Origin: Dyadobacter endophyticus
GTDB taxonomy: Bacteria > Bacteroidota > Bacteroidia > Cytophagales > Spirosomataceae
Length of the DNA: 64,000 nt
Direction: 5' to 3'
NCBI RefSeq assembly: GCF_014641595.1
Contig: NZ_BMIA01000001.1
Location: 1,426,001 to 1,490,000 of the forward strand
Part shown: in pieces, positions 23,494 through 32,339 of the stretch
Numbering within the stretch: the stretch's first letter is position 1
Layout of the letters: each line of letters starts with the position of its first letter
The notes under the pieces: generated by a model
Told to the model about the DNA's origin: nothing
The model's input: only the letters and a program-made list of their open reading frames with translations
The model's database searches: none
Translations under genes and position numbers: made by a program

Positions 23494-25920
23494 ATGCTCC
23501 TTAATTACACGATCATCGCCTTACGTAACCTTCGGAAGAATAGTACATTTTCATTCATCAACGTGTTCGGATTGGCAACCGGCTTGGCCGTAGCGTTGCT
23601 TATCTCACAATATGTACGTTTCGAGCTGAGCTACGAGCGCGAAAACCCGTTGGCGGAACGGGTGGTCCGGCTTTCCATGGATTACATGAATGGGGGAACG
23701 GTGGATGCCCAGGATGCTGAGACTTACCCGCCGATTGCAGCAAGGGCATTGCGGGAAATGAATGAGGTCGAAAGCTATGCGCGTGCTTACCCGTTGCGCA
23801 ACCGCCTTTCGGCCGTGCAGATCGGTGACCGGTACTACCAGCTTTCCAACGTGTATGCGGTCGATTCGTCTTTTTTCCGGATATTCAACTATCCGCTGCT
23901 GCGTGGTACGGCGGGCAGGATTTTCGGCAGGCCCAGGGAGGCGGTGCTGACCGAAACGATGGCCCGGACCTATTTCAATACGCTGGATGTAGTGGGAAAA
24001 ACGATTAAGATTCCGAGGTCAAACAGTAGTATTCTAGTTGAAATAGTGGGCGTAGTGCCTGATTCACCAGTGAATACGCATTTGAAGTTCGACATGGTTC
24101 TTTCTTATCCGACGATGCTATCGGACTTTGGCGAGAGCGAAGACAATTGGAACAATAACAATGCATATACCTATCTGCAACTGACTAACCAGACTACTCA
24201 GGAGGCGTTTGCCCAATCTCTCGAATCGTTTACCGCCCGGTTGTTACAGGAGAAGCGCTTTCGCAACGAGCGTGTGGTCGCACAAAAAATCGGCGATATT
24301 CATCTTTACTCTCACAAGACATTTGAAACCGAGGCAAATGGCGACCCAAGGTCGGTGTATTTGCTGCTCGCTGTGGCGATACTGGTCCTGCTGGGCGCCT
24401 TCGTAAATTATGTGAACTTAACAACGGCCAGGGCGCTGGACAGGGCAAGGGAGGTCGGAGTGAGAAAGGCTGTCGGCTCGAACCAGCAGCAGATCCGGAT
24501 GCAGGTACTGGTCGAAACGGTACTGGTTAATTTGCTCGCCGGAGGGCTGGCTGTCGGCATGGTGGCAATGCTCCAAACAGCATTCATCGGTATCACCGGC
24601 TTACCGGAGACATTTACTGTGCTGGGTGATGTATTTTTCTGGGAAAGCGCAGGAGCGTTTCTGTTGCGCAGCGTGCTGCTTTCGGGTTTTTATCCAGCCG
24701 TTGTGCTCGCCTCGTTTGAGCCCGTGAAGGTATTGAAAGGTAACTTTTCTACCTCGGTCAAAGGAGCATTCCTTCGCAAATCGCTGGTCGTTTTCCAATT
24801 TGCGGTGACATTGATTTTATTGGTTCAAACCGTGGTCGTGTATAGGCAGGTGAAGTACTTGCGGGAACAGGAGCTCGGGCTCAACATAGACCATACACTG
24901 GTTGTAAAAGCACCTGTCGGGGCCGATATCCGTCCGGATTACAACGAATTCCGCCAAATGCTGCTCGAGCAGTCACAGGTGAAAGGCGTTTCATTTTCTG
25001 AAACCGTGCCAGGAATGGGGACGGCGGGAATGGGTACTACCACCGGTGTAAACCTTTCGGGGGCTGCTCAGAAAACCTATTACAACTATCATGTTACCGG
25101 TATTGACACTTCATTTATCGATCAAATGTCGATCCGGTTATTGGCCGGCAAGAACTTCGATGCGACAACCCGGCTGGGCTTTCGGGACACCACCGATCGG
25201 CAGCTCATCGTCAATATGGAGACGCTCCGGTTGTGGGAGATCAAAACGCCGCAGGAGGCAATCGGCAAACGCGTCGATCTATGGGGCAATCGGGCAACGA
25301 TCCGGGCGGTCGTCGATAACTACCATTATGACTCTCCCAAAGTGCCGCATATTCCCATCATCCATTTGTATTCGCCCCGGTTCGACCGGTACGCGAGTGT
25401 GAAATTTGCGCCCGGTAATCCCGCCGAGCAATTGAACGCATTGAAACGCGTGTACGAAGCGAATTTTCCCTATTCACCTTTCACCTACTTTTTTCTGGAT
25501 AGCGAGTATGATAAGCAGTATAAAACCGAAGACCGCTTCCGCCAGGTCTTTGGTTTCCTGACAATCATCGCGGTTGTGATTTCCTGTCTGGGATTATTTG
25601 GGTTGGCTACATTCACCGCTACCAAACGGACGAAGGAAATCGGCATCAGGAAGGTAATTGGCGCAACGACCAGTGATCTGGTGGTGCTATTGTCCAGGGA
25701 GTATTTTAAACTTATCACCCTGGCTATCGTTATTGGTCTGCCCGTGACGTACTTTCTGGCCAGCGCCTGGCTCGATAATTATGCCACGCGGGCGTCGCTT
25801 ACGCCATATTTGTTCGCCGGTCCGGCGTTGACAATGCTGGTGCTGGTGCTGGTGTCGATTAGTGTGAAAACCATCGCTACCGCACTGCTGGATCCGGTTA
25901 AATCCCTTAGGAGCGAATGA
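23494..25920 (+). CDS. FtsX-like ABC transporter permease (MacB type)
   Basis: This 808-aa protein starts MLLNYTIIALRNLRKNSTFS, typical of Bacteroidota FtsX/MacB permeases. It has a first TM helix (FINVFGLATGLAVALLISQYV), a large periplasmic MacB_PCD domain, three TM helices (about 310-430), a second signal-like TM after SLVVFQFAVTLILLVQTVVV, a second periplasmic domain and a final TM bundle (GFLTIIAVVISCLGLFGLATFTATKRTKEIGIRKVIGA). The duplicated FtsX/PCD architecture is usual in this phylum, and the ATPase is encoded elsewhere. Such proteins move lipids, lipoproteins or peptides mechanically. A longer start at 23434 is possible but adds an unrelated leader. Confidence 0.92.
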   Translation: MLLNYTIIALRNLRKNSTFSFINVFGLATGLAVALLISQYVRFELSYERENPLAERVVRLSMDYMNGGTVDAQDAETYPPIAARALREMNEVESYARAYPLRNRLSAVQIGDRYYQLSNVYAVDSSFFRIFNYPLLRGTAGRIFGRPREAVLTETMARTYFNTLDVVGKTIKIPRSNSSILVEIVGVVPDSPVNTHLKFDMVLSYPTMLSDFGESEDNWNNNNAYTYLQLTNQTTQEAFAQSLESFTARLLQEKRFRNERVVAQKIGDIHLYSHKTFETEANGDPRSVYLLLAVAILVLLGAFVNYVNLTTARALDRAREVGVRKAVGSNQQQIRMQVLVETVLVNLLAGGLAVGMVAMLQTAFIGITGLPETFTVLGDVFFWESAGAFLLRSVLLSGFYPAVVLASFEPVKVLKGNFSTSVKGAFLRKSLVVFQFAVTLILLVQTVVVYRQVKYLREQELGLNIDHTLVVKAPVGADIRPDYNEFRQMLLEQSQVKGVSFSETVPGMGTAGMGTTTGVNLSGAAQKTYYNYHVTGIDTSFIDQMSIRLLAGKNFDATTRLGFRDTTDRQLIVNMETLRLWEIKTPQEAIGKRVDLWGNRATIRAVVDNYHYDSPKVPHIPIIHLYSPRFDRYASVKFAPGNPAEQLNALKRVYEANFPYSPFTYFFLDSEYDKQYKTEDRFRQVFGFLTIIAVVISCLGLFGLATFTATKRTKEIGIRKVIGATTSDLVVLLSREYFKLITLAIVIGLPVTYFLASAWLDNYATRASLTPYLFAGPALTMLVLVLVSISVKTIATALLDPVKSLRSE

Positions 25921-26588
25921 TCCATTCCTTTTAAATTTATAAGGCTTGTACGTTTCGCCAATGGTGCGTCTTGATGAGACATGAAGAGAATCAGGTGATG
26001 AACCCCATTGGGCACTTTTCAGCATTTACGTGTCGATATCGATAGGGAAATGCTTTCCGTTGCTAAGGAAAGAAGGAATTTAGAGATTTCCGTTGGCCAC
26101 TCGTCAAATTGCTTTCGCACATCTTGTCCGGTCCTGCGTTAGCCCTTCACCGCTAAGTAAGACGAGCTATGGTTGCTTCTGACGCTTGATTTTAATACTG
26201 TTGAGTACAAAAGCTAAACCGTACTCGACTAGCAAACAGAGCGGGTTACTGAAAAGGTTACCGGATGCTTTGACAAGACTTGGAGTAGAATGGTATACTT
26301 ATCTTCGAGAAGTGTCCCAAAAAAGAAAGTTTTGAGGGAGAATAATGAAATTTGAGTTGCTAGAGGATATCCCGCTGGGAACAATTTATATCCCATAAGC
26401 GCTTGTATATCAATTTCTTAAGAATACCGGCAAAAAAGGTAACCGATTCTTTTAGCTTATTTTGACGCGTTTACGCATCGAGTTGTCATTTTGAAGGTAC
26501 GAAAAACGACCCGAAAAGTTTACAATTGCCGTAGTCGTTTCATAAGATTTAAATCGGAGACAAACTTTATACTTTAATTTAATCCAAT
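25921..26588. other. 668-bp intergenic region with a full copy of the dispersed repeat
   Basis: No gene is seen. The first ~320 bp contain a reverse-orientation TGTGCGAAA-type site near 26114; the remainder is the complete repeat copy at 26244-26500. Confidence 0.5.
26244..26500. repeat. Dispersed repeat, complete copy (left, core, right)
   Basis: GGTTACTGAAAAGGTTACC (26244) and the tail GGATGCTTTGAC, the core ATCCCGCTGGGAACAATTT (26369) and the right part GGTAACCGATTCTTTTAGCT (26438) occur in order. The arrangement looks like a ~200-bp element with imperfect inverted ends. Confidence 0.65.
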
Positions 26589-28367
26589 TCACTTGGACAT
26601 TCGAAAACTGAGTCCAGCGAATTCGAGGATGTGATACGAATCATCTTCGCGGAATTTCACGTTAAAACCTCCAAAACCAGAATTTACCCCACTGGTCAGT
26701 GCGTAACCAGAATCGATTACATCCAGCGGGATCTCATTAGAACTACCCATTGTTTTCAGCCTGAGCATAAGCACGCTGTCTGTTGACAAATACAATTCAG
26801 CGCTCTTGAACTTACTGTCCCCAATCAACATTTGATATCCGTAATGCTCATAGATGCCAGTCTTTTTCGTCCATATCGCAGGATCAATCGGCGTCAGGCG
26901 GTATCCCAGATTGTATTCCCTTCCTTTCACTCTTCGAGAAAGAAAAATGTTGTCGTTGATGCCTTTAAAAATCAGACGCTGATTACTTCTGGGAATCGTG
27001 TCTGTGGTTTTAATGTCGTAAGGAATGAATTCCGTTTCACTCACGGGTTTTAACACAATCTTTGCCCCGCCGTTTACCAGCATAAGTTGGTGGCTATCCA
27101 TTTTAATAACGTTATAGGAGCTTGATTCGGCATAAATCCCGGAAAATCTCGCCAACACGCTGTCAGGAAGAGCAACCAGGTCTTTTTCCGTACTTACTGA
27201 ATGGGTATTAGGTATAGGAAACAGGTCAGGGATACTTAATCCGAACCTGGGTAGGAGATTAAAGCAAAAATTCTCAGCCGCCTGTCCGCCTTCCGCGGTA
27301 TTTGTCATCACTATTACGGCTGCATTACTTTTGGGTATCAATAGTAGTTTGGCATGTGTAAAGCCGGCGCTACCCGCATGGTATACAGCAAAAGTTGAAT
27401 CATTGCGGAACATAAACCAGCCAAGTCCTTTCTTATTTGTTTCCAATGGCACATGGCCGTTTTGCAGGGAAAACATTTCTTTTGCTGTCGCTTGCCTAAG
27501 CAGCCGGGTCGATTCGCCACGGTAGGCCTGTAACAGGCCGATAGCATATCTGGTGAAGTCGTTCATATCTGTGTAAATACCCCCGGAGGCAATGTCCCGT
27601 AATTCATACTCTTGAGCTTGCTGGCCGTACGCATAAATTTTTGTACGATTTTTAAGCCGGTCCATTGCGAAGCCTGAGTGCTTCATCCCTAAAACACCAA
27701 AGATATTTTTATGTACGTAATCTGCATAATCTGTCTTGGTAACATCTTTGATCATATGCCCCAGGATGTTGTAGCCAGCATTCGAATATAGTCCTGCCAA
27801 TCCTGCCGGATAAATTAGATGGGTTTGATTGATGAAACCGAGTACGTCTGTGTATTTTCCCGAACCGAGATCTGAATTCTTCCATATATCTGACTGGATG
27901 CCGGAGGTGTGCGTAATGAGCGTTTTCACGGTAATCGAATCCAGATGAATTCCCGGGCGTGCCAGGGGACGAAAATTTGGAAGATATGTTGTTAGCGGCT
28001 TTTGGATATCGAGAAGACCACGCTCTACCAATTGCATGACACTAAGCGCGGTAAAAGTCTTTGTTACGGATCCTATATTAACTACGGTGTTAACCGTCAT
28101 AGGAACTTTGGTCTGTCGGTCGGAATAGCCGAATCCTTCCTTCCAAACCACCTTGCCGTCCATAATAATCGCCGCGCTGAGCCCAATAATTTTATCCGTT
28201 TTTAGTTTTTCTGCAAAGTACTTCTCAGATTCAGTTATTAGGCCTGCGTAAGTATCACTCTGTGGGTGGGCACGCCGGATTTGCCCAAGAACAGGCGAAG
28301 TAGTTATCAAAATTAAATTCAGCAACCACAGTGAAAAGATAGTTTGTGCCGGTTCGATGCCTTTCAT
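26589..28367 (-). CDS. Exported serine hydrolase (class C beta-lactamase/DD-peptidase fold)
   Basis: This 592-aa protein has a signal peptide (LLNLILITTSPVLGQ) and a beta-lactamase/transpeptidase-like domain (about 40-370) with the nucleophile motif Ser100-Val-Thr-Lys103, Tyr194-Ser-Asn196 and His330-Ala-Gly332 (the KTG-like box). The remaining ~220 residues form beta-rich repeats like the C-terminal lipocalin-type domains of Pab87- or EstB-like proteins. It probably acts in the periplasm as an esterase, peptidase or D-amino-acid hydrolase rather than as a true beta-lactamase. It stands alone, flanked by dispersed repeats. Confidence 0.88.
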   Translation of the reverse strand: MKGIEPAQTIFSLWLLNLILITTSPVLGQIRRAHPQSDTYAGLITESEKYFAEKLKTDKIIGLSAAIIMDGKVVWKEGFGYSDRQTKVPMTVNTVVNIGSVTKTFTALSVMQLVERGLLDIQKPLTTYLPNFRPLARPGIHLDSITVKTLITHTSGIQSDIWKNSDLGSGKYTDVLGFINQTHLIYPAGLAGLYSNAGYNILGHMIKDVTKTDYADYVHKNIFGVLGMKHSGFAMDRLKNRTKIYAYGQQAQEYELRDIASGGIYTDMNDFTRYAIGLLQAYRGESTRLLRQATAKEMFSLQNGHVPLETNKKGLGWFMFRNDSTFAVYHAGSAGFTHAKLLLIPKSNAAVIVMTNTAEGGQAAENFCFNLLPRFGLSIPDLFPIPNTHSVSTEKDLVALPDSVLARFSGIYAESSSYNVIKMDSHQLMLVNGGAKIVLKPVSETEFIPYDIKTTDTIPRSNQRLIFKGINDNIFLSRRVKGREYNLGYRLTPIDPAIWTKKTGIYEHYGYQMLIGDSKFKSAELYLSTDSVLMLRLKTMGSSNEIPLDVIDSGYALTSGVNSGFGGFNVKFREDDSYHILEFAGLSFRMSK

Positions 28368-29090
28368 GGATACTTAATTTGTGGTTATAGGGTTGAATCT
28401 GGAATTAAATGTGAATTTAACATTTCACGGAATCTGCGCTAACCAGATCCAGGAAACCCTTTTAAATTATTTATTGAGGTTTTTTGGTAAATGGTCAGCG
28501 CGGCTGCCGCAAAGAACTATGGCGGGCATCGTTACGCTACGCGGCCCGCCGTCCCGGACAATCAGAATTTTTTCAGCCGCAGGCACTTGTATTGAATGAG
28601 CGGACAGCAGGTTGCTCAATGGTCGGTCGAGCAGGCGGAATTTGCGAGTGCCAACAACAGAGCTATCATAGGCCGTAAAGTTTCATTTTTGATGAGAAAT
28701 ACCGTCTTTTTTGATGTCTGCGGTCCAAACGAGATGATAACTGGATTTGGTTAACGCAGACCTTGTTTTGATACGCAAGTATTTTTATCCCGAATTACAG
28801 GCACTATTCGCTTCGGGTTGTCGAGCGTTTTGAAAATTGCTTAGGCCAATTTATATTAGGATTATGCCTCGTGGATTAATTTGTTTTTTGCAGGACGTCC
28901 GGACCTTTGCCGTCGCGCTGTTAACGATCATGTCGTGCACACGTGAGAAGGCTTCAATTCAGCAGCGGGATCTTGCGGTCTTAAAGCAAAAATATGATGG
29001 GCGCACGGTCGAAGGGCCCGATGAATTCACCGTTCTACGGAGATCCATGGCTTTATAGGCTAGGCTAACCAAACTGTTGTACGCAAGGCA
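28368..29090. other. Intergenic region, no convincing gene
   Basis: A short forward frame (28837-29058) has a lipoprotein-like start (VALLTIMSCTREKASIQQ) but ends after 73 codons without a recognisable domain; it could be a remnant of a lipoprotein gene. Nothing else is recognised. Confidence 0.4.
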
Positions 29091-29340
29091 GGTTACCGAA
29101 AAGGTTACCAGATGCTTTGACCTGAATTGGATCGGAATGATATGCTTATCTTTTTAAGAACTCGCAATAATGAGTTCTTTGAACGAAAAAAGCGCCCTTT
29201 GAGGCACTTTCGGTTGTCCCGCTGGAATCATTTTTATCGCCTAACTGCCTCATAAACAGCAGTATTTCAAACTTCAATTTCCAGGTTACTGGATAGGTTA
29301 CCAGATAAAATGATCGACTCTGTCGTATTTTGATCGATTT
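29091..29340. repeat. Dispersed repeat, complete copy (left, core, right)
   Basis: GGTTACCGAAAAGGTTACC (29091), tail AGATGCTTTGAC, a GC-rich hairpin, core TCCCGCTGGAATCATTT (29217) and GGTTACTGGATAGGTTACC (29284). The order left-core-right matches the copy at 26244; here the right end carries GGTTACC rather than GGTAACC. Confidence 0.6.
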
Positions 29341-29344
29341 CAGT

Positions 29345-29611
29345 TTACAAGTTATAGTTTTTGAACTTAGTCTCCAAGACAGATTTGTTCAAAAGGCCTT
29401 GGGCAAATACGATGGCAACAGCCAATTCGATCTTTTCTCCAAGTCTCCTTGTACCTCCATAAGTGTTACACAACTCAGCAAGGCCTATGGCAGGAGTTGG
29501 GCATGACGGTCGGCGATTAATAAATTGAAAAAAATCGCGATTGATAATTTCATTCGCCAACCCAAGCGGAGAAATTCCCGAATCACTTTTCATACGTGCA
29601 TTTTGCATCAA
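29345..29611 (-). CDS. Hypothetical protein
   Basis: I do not recognise this 88-aa protein. It contains GISPLGLANEIINRDFFQFIN and LGEKIELAVAIVFAQGLLNK, suggesting alpha-helical structure; there is no signal peptide. It begins the AT-rich accessory stretch and abuts a dispersed repeat copy, so it could be a fragment. Confidence 0.35.
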   Translation of the reverse strand: MMQNARMKSDSGISPLGLANEIINRDFFQFINRRPSCPTPAIGLAELCNTYGGTRRLGEKIELAVAIVFAQGLLNKSVLETKFKNYNL

Positions 29612-29721
29612 ATTTGAGCAACAGGATAACTACGTGGTCTTTCCCTTCGAAGCCACGATAGTAATCCATAAATAGGGGCAATGCGAGGCCGATCCTTCCT
29701 CCATATTCAATTCGCACATCC

Positions 29722-29892
29722 GGCGACCTATTTCAGGCCCGTAAATATCAAAGGGTTTATGACCCTCTACGGGAGATGTTAGAACGGTGTGTTCAGGAAA
29801 ACTTTATGCATGAAAATCATTTAGCAATATGGTCATTTGTAGATCGCCCGGAAGATATTATTGGTGCGCTGAGTATAGCCGGCTCAGATTGA
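29722..29892 (+). pseudogene. C-terminal fragment, possibly LOG-family protein
   Basis: An open forward frame without a start reads SGDLFQARKYQRVYDPLREM, then LERCVQENFMHENHLAIWSF and VDRPEDIIGAL before a stop. The pattern Y-x-x-V-Y-D-P-L...G/N-F...H-L...V-x-D-x-P-E-D resembles the C-terminus of LOG-type (TIGR00730) Rossmann nucleotide hydrolases. The first ~130 residues expected are absent. The family call is weak. Confidence 0.3.
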
Positions 29893-30007
29893 ATAGCTTC
29901 TAAACGTATTGACTTATAAAGAACAAACTCATTTTCAAGAATTTGACGAATGCTGTAATTTCCTTGCTGAAAAAATAACTGAACATCTTCCAAAAATAAC
30001 CGTCAAT

Positions 30008-30364
30008 TCAAAGTTGTAACTCGAAGCGACAATATCTGCTGGCTGACTGCTTTAAAGCCCGGCAGTGGCAGCTACCGAAGGGGAAAATCTTCAAAAATGA
30101 GTGTTGAAGGGTCGTGCTCATGTTGTTCTCATTCGGCTGACGAAGGTCCCATAAATCTCCATAGAGATAGGCAGACACTGACACCAGACCGTACTCCTCT
30201 TCTTTTAGCAAGCAATACCAACATTCTTGGGTTCCCGACAGAGCAACAATTACCCACCGCTTGTCCTCACTCAATTTTGATTCTTCGGCAAGACGGAATA
30301 CAACGTTTTTGTATAGCACTCGATGGCCCTGCCATAGCACTTTACCAATTAGGTAATGTGGCAA
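30008..30364 (-). CDS. Hypothetical protein
   Basis: I do not recognise this 118-aa protein. The N-terminal 75 residues look like a beta-rich globular domain (VLYKNVVFRLAEESKL, VIVALSGTQECWYCLL, YGLVSVSAYLYGDLWDL). The last ~40 residues are low in order and could be a frameshifted tail. It lies in a cluster of small reverse-strand genes (29345-31906); such clusters often carry immunity-type proteins, but nothing proves this here. Confidence 0.4.
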   Translation of the reverse strand: MPHYLIGKVLWQGHRVLYKNVVFRLAEESKLSEDKRWVIVALSGTQECWYCLLKEEEYGLVSVSAYLYGDLWDLRQPNENNMSTTLQHSFLKIFPFGSCHCRALKQSASRYCRFELQL

Positions 30365-30403
30365 TGCGGTGGTTCATTCTGTGAAACGTTCAATTATTGA
30401 CAT

Positions 30404-30937
30404 TTATTCGAAATATTTATCATGTCCATTTTGTGAACCTGGTGGAACAATCATAACCGTATAGTTAACTACATTTTCAAAAAGAGACTTCCTCTTGTGC
30501 TTAATCGACCGAACAAGAATGACATAAACAGCCCCACCAATTAATGGGCCTACGGCCGCTTGCGGAATATGTTTGAAATATAAAAGTTGCCCTATAATTA
30601 CGCTGGCTACTAACGAAGGGACAACACCTCTCTTATTTACGCTTAATTTTTCAATATTTTGTATAGAAGAAAACTTGACTATTCCCCCGCTACCAGGAAC
30701 GAGTCGCATTTTCTCCAAAGTGAACCCATCTGCTCCTACTTCTTGAATCCTTCCAAAGAAGAATCTGTTTGCACTTTCACCATCCGAAGCTATGCATTGT
30801 ACAAAATCGCCTTTGTCAACAAATTGACTTTTTCCACTATTCAGCAACTTTATTTCAAATGAGTCGGTTTGCGCTTTGGAAAGATGGCAAAGCGAGGACG
30901 CAAAAAAAATAAAAATGACAATTCCCCTAAACCTCAT
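30404..30937 (-). CDS. Exported hypothetical protein with membrane segment
   Basis: This 177-aa protein starts with a signal peptide (IVIFIFFASSLCHLSKAQ), has a beta-rich middle (FVQCIASDGESANRFFFGRI, about 43-62), and a hydrophobic segment (GVVPSLVASVIIGQLLYF, then VGPLIGGAVYVILV, about 103-141) that should form two short membrane helices. I recognise no family. AT content is higher than in the metabolic clusters. It lies downstream of the lipoprotein gene at 30995 (gap 57 bp) and may share its transcript. Confidence 0.55.
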   Translation of the reverse strand: MRFRGIVIFIFFASSLCHLSKAQTDSFEIKLLNSGKSQFVDKGDFVQCIASDGESANRFFFGRIQEVGADGFTLEKMRLVPGSGGIVKFSSIQNIEKLSVNKRGVVPSLVASVIIGQLLYFKHIPQAAVGPLIGGAVYVILVRSIKHKRKSLFENVVNYTVMIVPPGSQNGHDKYFE

Positions 30938-30994
30938 AATAAAAAGAATATGTCCCTACAAGTGCTGTAGGGACATGTGATTACCGCATATGAT

Positions 30995-31906
30995 CTATGA
31001 GCAGGATACTAGACATATATAATTTCCATTAATACAATCATGTATTCCGTTAACAAAACCAACACCAGCACCACAAAGAGCTCCAAATTTTAAGCCATCA
31101 ATCGCCATTCCGAATGGAGCACCAACTCCCAATCCGTAGATTGCGCCTTGTATGGCACCCTTCACCAATTTTGTTAACACAGTCGCGTGGCCATTAATTA
31201 TCTTCCTGATCACTTTACCCAATCCAGAAAAGAAACCTGATGTTTGCATTCCACCACCAGCACTAGTTGAATTCCACCAAGCAGGATTTGCATAGCAATC
31301 TACAACATCTATTCCATAATCCGTTGTAACTTGCTCAAATAAGTTCTCATAGGCGAGAATAGCTTCATTTAGTATTCTTCTTTCGTTTGTCGTGAGAGAG
31401 GAGTCATTATTAATTAGTGTTTTAACCGGATTTAGATACACCGCTATCGCAGCACTTAACATTGAAGTCGAATAAGTTTGTGAATTACAAGCTGTAGTAT
31501 TTGCAGTACAATACGTTTGAAGCAAATCTTTTGATCCGTTTTTAATTGCTGCCTCTATTTGAGAATAGTAATTAAAAATCTTCGTATATGCTGGATCTGT
31601 CATATATATACTGGAGTTAGCAAGAAGCTCTGCTTGTAAATCGTCATACCATGTACCAGCTGATGAGCCATAGGTCGAAATGAGTTGCATCCTGTAATCC
31701 CAGCTAGCAGATTCCATTGTAGGGCAGGTCTCGTCCATCGCCGATAAACGCGAAAAAGCATCTTTTGAAGCTTCTTGACTATTTGCTTTGACCGATGGAG
31801 TAGGGTCATCATTATAGTTACTACAAGACGAAATGACTATTGAGCAGAAACAAAAAACAAGGATAGTTACTAGAACACGAACAGGATTGTTGTTAACAGT
31901 TAACAT
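30995..31906 (-). CDS. Lipoprotein with Gly-rich, Cys-containing C-terminal helix region
   Basis: This 303-aa protein has a lipobox (LVFCFCSIVISSC, Cys about 27) after MLTVNNNPVRVLV. A polar alpha-helical middle with several Cys residues (YCTANTTAC, VDCYA) is followed by a C-terminal ~60 residues rich in Gly/Ala (GAIQGAIYGLGVGAPFGMAI, GALCGAGVGFVNGI) ending DCINGNYICLVSCS. The Gly-zipper pattern is seen in membrane-inserting toxins, bacteriocins and some secretion-system effectors. The start at 31906 gives a proper lipoprotein signal; a start at 31984 is possible. The function is unknown. Confidence 0.65.
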   Translation of the reverse strand: MLTVNNNPVRVLVTILVFCFCSIVISSCSNYNDDPTPSVKANSQEASKDAFSRLSAMDETCPTMESASWDYRMQLISTYGSSAGTWYDDLQAELLANSSIYMTDPAYTKIFNYYSQIEAAIKNGSKDLLQTYCTANTTACNSQTYSTSMLSAAIAVYLNPVKTLINNDSSLTTNERRILNEAILAYENLFEQVTTDYGIDVVDCYANPAWWNSTSAGGGMQTSGFFSGLGKVIRKIINGHATVLTKLVKGAIQGAIYGLGVGAPFGMAIDGLKFGALCGAGVGFVNGIHDCINGNYICLVSCS

Positions 31907-32139
31907 AATTATTATTGTTTGAGGTTGAGAAATAAGAAATACATAATTTAGCTGATGAATTATAAAAAAGAATGATTTGGCCAAAAGGAAATATACCCTT
32001 TGGCTTATCTGATACTTCTCGTTGAGGCAAAATTCAAGACATTATAAAACCACTATTATAGATTATCATCGGTCTGGATATACTGATCTAGGAATTAACT
32101 CACATCACAGCAATAATGCTTTTAGTAATCATGTTATCC

Positions 32140-32213
32140 TAGGCTACCTGTCCGCAGACGCATAGAGTCTTCTAGCTGAAATTTGCCAGTCAAATTAAAG
32201 CGTCTGCAGCCTA
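32140..32213. repeat. Nested inverted repeats
   Basis: TAGGCT (32140) and AGCCTA (32208) enclose GCAGACGC (32154) and GCGTCTGC (32200). Both pairs are perfect and properly nested, so one long stem with an internal bulge can form. Confidence 0.6.
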
Positions 32214-32287
32214 ATAAGCCAATAAAAATATACCAACAAACTTTATTTCAATATTTGCTCATAGTATTTTATCACCAATGATCCAGC

Positions 32288-32339
32288 TATATCTTACAAA
32301 AATATTATCAAAGACAGATTGATATTTTTGTAAGATATA
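32288..32339. repeat. 18-bp perfect inverted repeat
   Basis: TATATCTTACAAAAATAT (32288-32305) and ATATTTTTGTAAGATATA (32322-32339) are exact reverse complements separated by 16 bp. Confidence 0.8.

Noticed and set aside
28484..28678. GC-rich frames between the serine hydrolase and the dispersed repeat
   Set aside because: Arg/Cys-rich translation typical of non-coding DNA; no homology recognised.
28837..29058. Lipoprotein-like 73-codon frame
   Set aside because: A possible relic, but no domain after the lipobox; described only in the intergenic entry.
29896..30017. 40-codon forward frame ending KITVNSKL
   Set aside because: No start codon in a good position and no recognised family.
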